Source: Myxococcota bacterium | GTDB taxonomy: Bacteria > Myxococcota_C > UBA6777 | Reading direction: 5' to 3' | Length of the DNA stretch: 54,619 nucleotides | NCBI GenBank assembly: GCA_023150835.1 | Contig: JAKLKB010000055.1 | Location: 1 to 54,619 of the forward strand | Shown here: positions 7,988-15,394 of the stretch, piece by piece | Layout of the letters: each line of letters begins with the position of its first letter | Numbering within the stretch: the stretch's first letter is position 1 | Position numbers and translations under genes: made by a program | The notes under the pieces: model-generated | The model's input: only the letters and a program-made list of their open reading frames with translations | What the model was told of the DNA's origin: nothing | Databases searched by the model: none

Positions 7988-10900
7988 CTAGTGTGGTTTG
8001 GTGTAGCGCTGTTGAAGCAGCAAGAGGTCGTCTCGATGATCTGGAGAGGCGGATATGGCTTGTTGGATCGCAGCGGAACGTGCTTTGGGGTTGCGAAGGA
8101 GATCGAGGATCGAAAGCGCATCGCGTCGGACGATCGGGTCAAGCCAACGCACGGCTTCTAAGACCAGCGGAAGCACGAAGGTATCTTGGGGGGCTACCTC
8201 TTGAAGCAGGGTACGCCACGTCAAAATGCGGTCTATCGGGGAGGCAACACTGCACTCGCGGCGTAATAGGCGCAGCGCACGTTTGGTTTCGCCAAGCCGC
8301 GCCATGATCAGGATATCGGCGATCCGCGCAGAGATATCGGTGGTTTGTCGGTAATGAGAAGAGATCAGCCCCCGCAGCGGCGAGGCTTCCTTTTGAAGGG
8401 TCGGGAAAAAATCGGCCAGAGCGAAACGAAGGTAGGATTGTTTCGGCGTGTGGGGGCGCGCAAGCAAACGTCGAAGCACAGGCAGGGCAGGAGCGGCGTG
8501 CGGGCCAAGACGCCCAATCAAGCGCAATAAAAAGAGGTGTGTATGTTTGCGGCGATGATCCAACGTCAGCAACGGCGGATAAAGCGCAGGCAACGCATGG
8601 ATCGCGATCTGAACGGGCGGCCAACCTTTCGGCGAAAACAGTTCCCACAACGTGATTCGTGCCTTGTAATGGGCGAGTACACCTTCTTTTTCAAGAAGCG
8701 CAGCAAGGGCTTGTTCAAAAGCGAGGTGAGTCTGCATTGGCTTGGGAGAAGGGCGGGAGGTGGGCTGTGTCGCACTCCCTCGCAGGGATGCGGGGTGGGA
8801 GGTGGGTTGTGTCGCGCTCGATGGAGAGGGGGGCGGGTGGGAGGTCGGGAGAGAGGCGCTTGGGGCGGGGCGGCGTGCAGACAGGATCTGTTTCAAAAAG
8901 GCCGAATCCAGAGGCTGAGCGGTGTGTGCTGTTGTGGGCGGAGATTGGGACAAAAGCCAAGCGGTGAAAGAGGGCCGTTGTTGGAGACGTTGCTTAAAGG
9001 ACGCCCATCGCTGCGCGGATTCCGCCTCAGACGGTGCGGGAGGTATGGATCTCAACAGCACCGATGGATCAGCATCCACGCATTCGATCGCATCGAGTAC
9101 TGCTTGTTGAAACAGCGGGTGTGGCGTGTGTTGCAGCATACGAAGCAACGGAGACAGCGCTTCTTTGGGAAGAGATGGAAACCTCAGAAGCAGCGGGATC
9201 ACCCACCATGCAGCTTCTCTTTTGGAGCCGTCTGCTAGGGACGCAAGCATCTGCGGGAGAAGCCCCCGAAGATCTTCGGCGCTGAGGCGATAAAGAAACC
9301 GACGCGCCTCTTTTTGGACTTCGGATGAGGCATCTTGTCGCGCTCTCACAAAAAGAGTGTGTAGAAGCTGTGGAGAAGACATCACAAGGGCCTCTGTAAA
9401 AGCCGGATGCAAGGGATGTTTTGTAGAGGCGTTGCATTGCGCATCGCCTGATCGCTGCAAGGCTCGTAATGCCGCCAAACGCAGCGGATCTTCCGAGGAA
9501 AGCAGCAAAGAACGCAACGGTGCAAAAAAGGCAGGCGCAAACAAGCATTGGTCGCGCAAGACAAGCAAGGCGGCGTGCTGTAGGGCGGTGTGATCCCGTT
9601 GTAGAGCGTCGCGTAAAAGCGGAGCAAGTCTCGCGGAAAGAGCACGATCTGGGGGGACAGCGGCCCGTGCGATCGCTGCGAAGAGATACGCAAGCAGCGC
9701 GGGCTTCGGACGCTTCGGTAAGTACAAGGAGATCTGTTCATAAGCTTCTCGTGGAGAAGGCGGCGTTTGCAACGAAAGAGCCTTTTGGGCGGCCTGTACG
9801 ACATCGGAGGATCGGGAAGGATCGAGAAAAAGCGTCCACAAGATCGAAAGATCAGGACGTTGGTGGGGGGGCAAGCACGTGTGAAACAACACCAACAACG
9901 CGATCTGCGTCGCCGTCATCGGCGCATAGCGCGGTGCTTCTTGCGCGAGAGAAGGCTTGACGAAGGGTCTCGGTGTCAGGAACAAGCCCACAAGCCGTCG
10001 TTGCGCTCGGATCGTTCTCTTCGGATCACGTTTGCACAGCGCGAGCATCGGATCGGAGGCGCTGTCTGCAAAGCGAGGCAGCGAGGCCATCAGAATACGG
10101 CTGCTTTCTAAGCTCTGCGGTGTGGAGGATTGAGCAGAAAGGATGCGGATCAAGGTCGCCGAAGCGTCACCATCCAACGTGGGATGAAGCTGTTGGAGTC
10201 CGTGAAAGGTCTTGCTTTGGCTTCTGTGAAGGCTGCGCGGCCACCGATGCAGATCGCGCAGAAAGAGGATTCGAGCCTTGGCGAGCGCGGGGGTTCCTTG
10301 CGTGTCGCGCACATAAGAGAAGACGCGAAGGCTTTGCAGCGCATCCGACGCGAAATACGCAGGAAAAAACAACGCGGAAAACAGCACACCCATACCGAAC
10401 AAGCGAGACACGGACAGCGAATGCGACCCTCCCTTGAGCGGGAGATATCGAGAGAAAACAAAAGGAAAGATCAGAAGAAGAAAAAGCAGATAAGCCCACC
10501 GCAGCATATCCCATAGCGAAGGGGCAAGAACAGAAAATCCTCCCCAAGCCGCCAACACCACAGCCCAAGGCGCAACCCACCTCACAGAAAGAGCGGATAC
10601 ACCGCTAGAAGGGTTGGAAGCGGGAGAAGGAGAGGTGTTGGGCGCGGGAGAAGGAGAGGTGTTGGGCGCGGGAGAAGGAGAGGTGTTGGGCGCGGGAGAA
10701 GGGGAGGTGTTGGGAGCGGGAGAAAGGGAGGCTTGGGCGGGCGTCCACAAAAGCAGCAACGTCCCTGTCGCAAACAAGGCCAACATCGTAGAAGAGTTGA
10801 GTGGAAGCCCCCAAGCCACCCACCCCACAGCGTACAACCCGATGGCTGCGCACTGCCAACCTTCTATGGGCAAGGCGTGCGGTCTTTTCTGCGAAGATAG

Positions 10901-11173
10901 CGAATGCAGCGTGATGATTGCGACGGCCAAGAACACAAGATGCGATGCTTGGCTGTAAAACAAAAGAGGAAGCCAAGCGCCATTATCTGCATCGAGATAT
11001 GGGAAAGACAAGAGGATGCTCGAAGCCACCGCATAAACAAGGAAGAACGTAAAAAGCCACAGCGGGAAAACAGACGGATAAACCCGAAGGGCGGGAGTTT
11101 TGTCGTGTGAGTTGCGTTGGATGGAAGACGTCCGAGTGATGGGAGGTTTGTGGTGTGGTTGTGGGGATCGCAT
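7988..11173 (-). CDS. large membrane protein with HEAT-like helical repeats
   Basis: A 1061-residue protein. The first 270 residues hold about seven hydrophobic segments (for example FPLWLFTFFLVYAVASSIL and YLLFLLLIFPFVF) interrupted by a tandem SPAPNTSP linker. From about residue 300 onward it is a long Leu/Ala/Arg-rich all-helical array with HEAT-like signatures such as DPLRLAALRALQRSGD, DASSEVQKEARRFLYRL and DPIVRRDALSILDLLR. A second Pro/Ser-rich linker lies around residue 775. The array is probably a soluble interaction platform anchored to the inner membrane. ATG 11173 has GGAG ten bases upstream. It is the last gene of the minus-strand block containing the PilT-type ATPases and the kinase, so a structural or signalling role with them is plausible but unproven. 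Confidence 0.72.
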   Translation of the reverse strand: MRSPQPHHKPPITRTSSIQRNSHDKTPALRVYPSVFPLWLFTFFLVYAVASSILLSFPYLDADNGAWLPLLFYSQASHLVFLAVAIITLHSLSSQKRPHALPIEGWQCAAIGLYAVGWVAWGLPLNSSTMLALFATGTLLLLWTPAQASLSPAPNTSPSPAPNTSPSPAPNTSPSPAPNTSPSPASNPSSGVSALSVRWVAPWAVVLAAWGGFSVLAPSLWDMLRWAYLLFLLLIFPFVFSRYLPLKGGSHSLSVSRLFGMGVLFSALFFPAYFASDALQSLRVFSYVRDTQGTPALAKARILFLRDLHRWPRSLHRSQSKTFHGLQQLHPTLDGDASATLIRILSAQSSTPQSLESSRILMASLPRFADSASDPMLALCKRDPKRTIRAQRRLVGLFLTPRPFVKPSLAQEAPRYAPMTATQIALLVLFHTCLPPHQRPDLSILWTLFLDPSRSSDVVQAAQKALSLQTPPSPREAYEQISLYLPKRPKPALLAYLFAAIARAAVPPDRALSARLAPLLRDALQRDHTALQHAALLVLRDQCLFAPAFFAPLRSLLLSSEDPLRLAALRALQRSGDAQCNASTKHPLHPAFTEALVMSSPQLLHTLFVRARQDASSEVQKEARRFLYRLSAEDLRGLLPQMLASLADGSKREAAWWVIPLLLRFPSLPKEALSPLLRMLQHTPHPLFQQAVLDAIECVDADPSVLLRSIPPAPSEAESAQRWASFKQRLQQRPSFTAWLLSQSPPTTAHTAQPLDSAFLKQILSARRPAPSASLPTSHPPPSPSSATQPTSHPASLRGSATQPTSRPSPKPMQTHLAFEQALAALLEKEGVLAHYKARITLWELFSPKGWPPVQIAIHALPALYPPLLTLDHRRKHTHLFLLRLIGRLGPHAAPALPVLRRLLARPHTPKQSYLRFALADFFPTLQKEASPLRGLISSHYRQTTDISARIADILIMARLGETKRALRLLRRECSVASPIDRILTWRTLLQEVAPQDTFVLPLVLEAVRWLDPIVRRDALSILDLLRNPKARSAAIQQAISASPDHRDDLLLLQQRYTKPH
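10618..10737 (-). repeat. 24-bp tandem repeats encoding SPAPNTSP
   Basis: About five tandem 24-base units (core GGAGAAGGAGAGGTGTTGGG on the plus strand) inside the membrane-HEAT gene. They encode an eight-residue Ser/Pro/Asn unit. The units are nearly identical in DNA, so the copy number probably varies between strains by slippage without breaking the frame. Confidence 0.85.
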
Positions 11174-11322
11174 GGGGGAAATACTCCGCTATCTCGATCT
11201 ATCTGTTTTCTTTCCCCTTGCTTCCAAGGCGCAGGAAGGATCAAGGGGGGGAGGATCTGCGCAAGGTTCCGCCCTTACAGCCTATAAAGCCGCCAGCCTT
11301 GGGTGGTTTTGATGGACGGAAC

Positions 11323-11985
11323 CTAGGATGAAAGAAGGATAGAAGCGCCAAGGGTTTGAAGGATGCGCAACGTGAGTCCCCAGATCAGGCGGCTTTGGTA
11401 GCGGATGCAAGGAAAGGGCAGAGAAAGGCCACGCCAAGGATAACGCATCCATCCGCGTGCTGTCGGGTCGTACAGTTGCGCAAGAGGAACCCACAAAGCG
11501 TCGGCGACTTCGCGGTTGGGCCGGAGTTCGGGCTTGTGAGAAAGGCCGAACAGAAAGGGATGAACCCAGAGCAATTTTCGCAGGTTGCCCCCCGCGAAGT
11601 GGGCGGGGAGTGCCGCAAAGGCTTGATGCGGTGCAAGAGATATCCCGATCTCTTCGCCCGTTTCGCGGATTGCGGTGTCGAGTAGGGAGGCATCTTCTGG
11701 GTCGCTACGCCCGCCGGGAAGGCCCATGTGTCCCGACCACGGATCGCCTTTTCGGGCAGCGCGTTGGATGACCAACAACTCGATCGGTGCGTCGTCTTGC
11801 GTTTGCGCAAAGATCAGCGAGACTGCCGCAGAGCGTAGGCGCTTGTGGGCGGGAGGCAGGCGCGGAGGGTTGGGGGCAACGCCTTGAAAAAGGCGGAGGG
11901 TTTCTCGGAAAGAGGAAAGCTGCGGGGCGGAGTGGACGCGCTGCTGAAGTTGCGCCAGAGAGCGCGGCAAGCGGTCAGTAATCAT
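11323..11985 (-). CDS. NUDIX hydrolase, NudL / CoA-pyrophosphatase type
   Basis: A 220-residue NUDIX protein. The segment DPWSGHMGLPGGRSDPED, followed by AIRETGEEIGI, has the GG..DP.D...TA.RE..EE.G arrangement of the NudL/NUDT7 branch, which cleaves coenzyme A and related diphosphates. The general NUDIX Glu residues (RETGEE) are intact. I start it at ATG 11985, inside the end of the kinase gene: the string ATGATTACTGA holds this start and the kinase stop, an 11-base overlap that implies translational coupling. The open frame further upstream belongs to the kinase region and is not used. Its coupling to a Ser/Thr kinase is unusual for a housekeeping NUDIX and could mean a signalling nucleotide is the real substrate. 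Confidence 0.83.
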   Translation of the reverse strand: MITDRLPRSLAQLQQRVHSAPQLSSFRETLRLFQGVAPNPPRLPPAHKRLRSAAVSLIFAQTQDDAPIELLVIQRAARKGDPWSGHMGLPGGRSDPEDASLLDTAIRETGEEIGISLAPHQAFAALPAHFAGGNLRKLLWVHPFLFGLSHKPELRPNREVADALWVPLAQLYDPTARGWMRYPWRGLSLPFPCIRYQSRLIWGLTLRILQTLGASILLSS

Positions 11986-14203
11986 CTCGGAAATTTTTCT
12001 GTACAGGGCCTTGGTGGCGATGGGATGGGATTTTGTGCTGCATCTCCGCAGACCACGCACAACGAAAACCGATATCGACTTGGCGGCTTTGGATGGGTTC
12101 ACCATAACGTCGATACGTGCGGATAGAGTGCAAGGTGCGGAATGAGCCCCCACGGATCACGCGCTCTTTGCAATCCGCTTTTTCCAACACAGGATCTTTG
12201 GTTGGCAACATTGTGTAGGCTTTGGGATCGTAACAATCTTGCACCCACTCAAACACGTTTCCTGCCATATCGTACACCCCATAGGGGCTTTTTCCTGTGA
12301 TGCGCAGACGAGGGCTGACTTCGTAGGGAAGTTCCTCATAGCCATGAAGATCGTTTTGACAGCCCAAAAACTTGGCCTGTTCGCAGAGTTTGGGTTCTTC
12401 TGATCCCCAAGGATAAGAGCGCTTGTCTGTGCCACGTGCTGCCTTTTCCCACTCGGCTTCGGAGGGAAGGCGCTTTCCTGCCCAAATGCAATAATCTACA
12501 GCATCCTTCCATTCGACCCAACGGACGGGTTCTTTGGGGGGGCGGTTACGCAAAAGATCAACGCGGCGGCCTTGGACAAAAAGAAACCCTTGCTTTCGTT
12601 TCTGGAGGCGCTGACAACTTTTTGCTTCGATGCAGTCGTTGTACTGCTGCACCGTCACTTCAAAACGATCGATCCAAAAGTTTCGAATGTCCGATATTCG
12701 TGTAGGGTGATCGTTGTTTGCCCTTTGTTTTTTGCGTTCGGCCTTGTCAAGCGGATGCCCTTGTGTGTAGGGGCCTGCGGGGATCAACACCATCTCTCCG
12801 TGCGCCATTACGGAGGGCGGAGGGGGTGTCTGCTTGGGTTGTGCGAGTGGAGGGATTTGGGCGCGGGCGGTGGGAGGAGTGCGATCCTGCGAAGGGAAGG
12901 GTGGGCCTGTGGGGGGCGGTGGGGGATTGTCGCCGGACGGAAGGGGATTTTCGGGGGGCTGCGTAGGCTGTTGGCGCGTGGCGGGCGTGGTACGTCGCGA
13001 GGGCGCCAACGGAGCGGTCTGGCGGGGTTCTTTGGGGGAGAGGGTGGTTTTGGAGGGGGAGAGGGTTGGGTGTGTTCCGATCGCAAGTGTTGGAGAGAGC
13101 GGTTGTTGCGGTGTATCTTTGGGGCGTTGCAAGAACAAGATCGCAGCGACCAACAACAGCAGCAACGCGGCGATCCCTGCGAACAAAGCCGTTCGTGACG
13201 AAGAAGGGGTGGGAGCATCCGCCGAAAGGGTTTGTTGAGCCTCTAGGGCCGACAGGGGTTTTTGCTTCTTGGGGAGCGGAGGCTCTTGGCGGGACGGTGG
13301 GATCGGCGTGGGCAGAGGCTTGGGTAAGACCGCAGGCAGCATATCGCTGGAGGCGGTGGGCGCAGAAGGAAGAACCGAGAGCAAGATGCGCCGAAGTTCT
13401 TTGCAGTTGGCGGGCCTTTCTTCGGGGGTTTTGGTGAGGCATTGTTGGATGATCAAGTCGAGTGCTTCGGGGATATCGGCCCCCAAGGCGCGCAAAGAGG
13501 GGGGAGGGCTAAACAGGTGATCTTTGAGGATTTGATGGATGGTGCGATCTTCGTCGAGGCTTTCAAAGGGCGTGCGTCCCATGACGCTTTCAAACAGCGC
13601 GGCACCGATGCTGTAGATATCGGAGCGATGGTCGAGCGGCTTGCCGTGGAGTTGTTCGGGCGGGAGATAGGCGGGAGTGCCGATCAAGACACCTGTTTTG
13701 GTGAGCTTTTCTTCATGTTCAGATCGAGCGATGCCAAAGTCGGCCAATTTGACCTTTCCGTCGCGTGTGAGCATGACGTTGGCGGGCTTGATATCGCGGT
13801 GGATGACGCCTTCTTTGTGGGCGTAATAAAGGGCGTCTAAAAGCTGCCCAAAGATCTCGCCGATCTGTTCGAGCGGGAGGCGGGGGAGGGTTTTGGAGTC
13901 GCGGATCAGATGTTCGAGATCGGTTCCATCGACGTACTCCATCACAATGAAGTAGCCGTCTTCGTTCTCAAATACGGCCTTGATTGCGACGATATGTGGA
14001 TGGGTCAGTCTGGCTTGGGTGCGGGCTTCGCGCAAAAAGCGGTCTGCTTTGAGCAGTTGGTTGCCGTCGTCTTGCTTGAGTTGTTTGATCGCCACAGGCA
14101 AACCAAGAAGCAGATCGGTTCCTTTGTAAACGACCGAAGGCCCGCCTTCGCCAAGAAACTGGTCGACACGATAGATCTGATGGAGTACTTTTCCAATCTG
14201 CAT
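11975..14203 (-). CDS. membrane Ser/Thr protein kinase with C-terminal FGE-sulfatase (SUMF1-like) domain
   Basis: A 742-residue fusion. Residues 1-275 are a Hanks-type kinase: Gly loop LGEGGPSVVYKG (17-28), K40, HRDIKPAN (135-142), DFG (155-157) and the GTPAYLPPEQ activation segment. A Pro-rich stretch leads to one transmembrane helix (about 339-359), a long Pro/Thr/Gln-rich periplasmic or surface linker (360-465), and from MVLIPAG (471) an FGE-sulfatase domain ending near GFRCAWSAEM. That domain shows EVTVQQYNDCI, RLPSEAEWEKAARG, MAGNVFEWVQD and RGGSFR. Domains of this fold often serve as ligand-binding modules when fused to kinases and may not make formylglycine. It lies 17 bases after pilT and overlaps the NUDIX gene, so it probably sits in the same transcript. 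Confidence 0.92.
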   Translation of the reverse strand: MQIGKVLHQIYRVDQFLGEGGPSVVYKGTDLLLGLPVAIKQLKQDDGNQLLKADRFLREARTQARLTHPHIVAIKAVFENEDGYFIVMEYVDGTDLEHLIRDSKTLPRLPLEQIGEIFGQLLDALYYAHKEGVIHRDIKPANVMLTRDGKVKLADFGIARSEHEEKLTKTGVLIGTPAYLPPEQLHGKPLDHRSDIYSIGAALFESVMGRTPFESLDEDRTIHQILKDHLFSPPPSLRALGADIPEALDLIIQQCLTKTPEERPANCKELRRILLSVLPSAPTASSDMLPAVLPKPLPTPIPPSRQEPPLPKKQKPLSALEAQQTLSADAPTPSSSRTALFAGIAALLLLLVAAILFLQRPKDTPQQPLSPTLAIGTHPTLSPSKTTLSPKEPRQTAPLAPSRRTTPATRQQPTQPPENPLPSGDNPPPPPTGPPFPSQDRTPPTARAQIPPLAQPKQTPPPPSVMAHGEMVLIPAGPYTQGHPLDKAERKKQRANNDHPTRISDIRNFWIDRFEVTVQQYNDCIEAKSCQRLQKRKQGFLFVQGRRVDLLRNRPPKEPVRWVEWKDAVDYCIWAGKRLPSEAEWEKAARGTDKRSYPWGSEEPKLCEQAKFLGCQNDLHGYEELPYEVSPRLRITGKSPYGVYDMAGNVFEWVQDCYDPKAYTMLPTKDPVLEKADCKERVIRGGSFRTLHSIRTYRRYGEPIQSRQVDIGFRCAWSAEMQHKIPSHRHQGPVQKNFRDDY

Positions 14204-14220
14204 ATCTCGAAATCCCTAAT

Positions 14221-15318
14221 TTAGCCCGCGCTTTGTTCCGAAAACTTGATGCCGACCGCGCTCAGCCATTTGCGCATCTCGTCTTTGTCGATGGCTTTTT
14301 CAAGTGCGGCTTCGGGTGTCACGAGGTCTTTTTCCACAAGGGCTTTGAGGCTATCGTCCATCGCGATCATCCCTTGGGCTTTTCCGGCTTTGATCATTCC
14401 AAGGATCTGGTGAGTTTTGCCTTCTCGGATCTGCGAAGTCAAGGCAGGCGAGCCAAAAAGGATCTCGATGGCAGCGACACGACCGCCTTGTTTGCGGCGC
14501 AAGAGTTGTTGGGACAAGACACCTTTGACGACGCTCGCCAACACGCTGCGCACGCCGTCTTGTTGATCGTTTGGAAAGACGTTGATGATGCGGTCCATCG
14601 TTTTGGCGGCGGAGTTGGTGTGCAAGGTTCCAAAGACCAAAAGGCCGGTCTCTGCGGCGTTGAGGGCCATGCGGATGGTTTCGAGGTCGCGCATCTCGCC
14701 CACGAGGATGCAATCGGGATCTTCGCGAACCGCCGAACGAAGGGCGTTAAAGAAGCTGTGTGAGTGTTGTCCGACTTCGCGCTGGCTGACCAAGGCTTGT
14801 TGGTTTTCGTGGACGAATTCGATCGGATCTTCGATGGTAATAAAGTGCATCTTGCGCGTCATGTTCATCTCGTGGATAAGGGCGGCAAGGGTGGTGGATT
14901 TCCCTGAGCCTGTCGGCCCTGTGACCAGCACAAGGCCCGAACGCAAGCGCGTCAGTTTGTGGACCGCTTTGGGAAGTCCGAGCTGTTCGACGGTCATGAT
15001 CTTGGTGGGGATGATCCGAAAAACGGCCCCATATCCGCGCTCTTGCTTGAAGAAGTTGACCCGAAATCGCGCAACTTCGGGGACTTCGTACGCAAAGTCT
15101 GTATCGCCTGTTTCCACGAATCGCTCCCAAAGGTGAGGCGGAGCGATCGGGCGCATCAGATCCACGTAGTCGTGATTTTCGATCACGCGATAGCGGATGG
15201 GTTCGATCCTTCCGCCATTTCGGAGGATGGGGGGGCGTCCGACAGAAATATGGAGATCCGACGCGCCTCGTTCTCTCATCAAACGAAGAAAGCGGTCAAT
15301 GCGGTTGTTGCTGGCCAT
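14221..15318 (-). CDS. pilT: type IV pilus retraction ATPase PilT
   Basis: A 365-residue secretion-type ATPase that drives pilus retraction in twitching motility. It opens with the PilT signature GASDLHISVGRPP (18-30), then Walker A GPTGSGKST (134-142), an Asp box TIEDPIEFVH (161-170), Walker B region CILVGEMRD (203-211) and the His box TLHTNSA (231-237). ATG 15318 is preceded by CAGGAG seven bases upstream; the open frame to 15450 is upstream non-coding DNA. It follows the HEAT-PilT fusion gene by 76 bases on the same strand. The two would be expected to act together like PilT and PilU, with the fusion as the accessory motor. Confidence 0.92.
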   Translation of the reverse strand: MASNNRIDRFLRLMRERGASDLHISVGRPPILRNGGRIEPIRYRVIENHDYVDLMRPIAPPHLWERFVETGDTDFAYEVPEVARFRVNFFKQERGYGAVFRIIPTKIMTVEQLGLPKAVHKLTRLRSGLVLVTGPTGSGKSTTLAALIHEMNMTRKMHFITIEDPIEFVHENQQALVSQREVGQHSHSFFNALRSAVREDPDCILVGEMRDLETIRMALNAAETGLLVFGTLHTNSAAKTMDRIINVFPNDQQDGVRSVLASVVKGVLSQQLLRRKQGGRVAAIEILFGSPALTSQIREGKTHQILGMIKAGKAQGMIAMDDSLKALVEKDLVTPEAALEKAIDKDEMRKWLSAVGIKFSEQSAG

Positions 15319-15394
15319 AACGGGCTCCTGTGCGAGTGGTCTCAGGCAAAGACAGTGCTTTGTGTTGGATGGGTGCGTTTGACGTTCGGATCGA

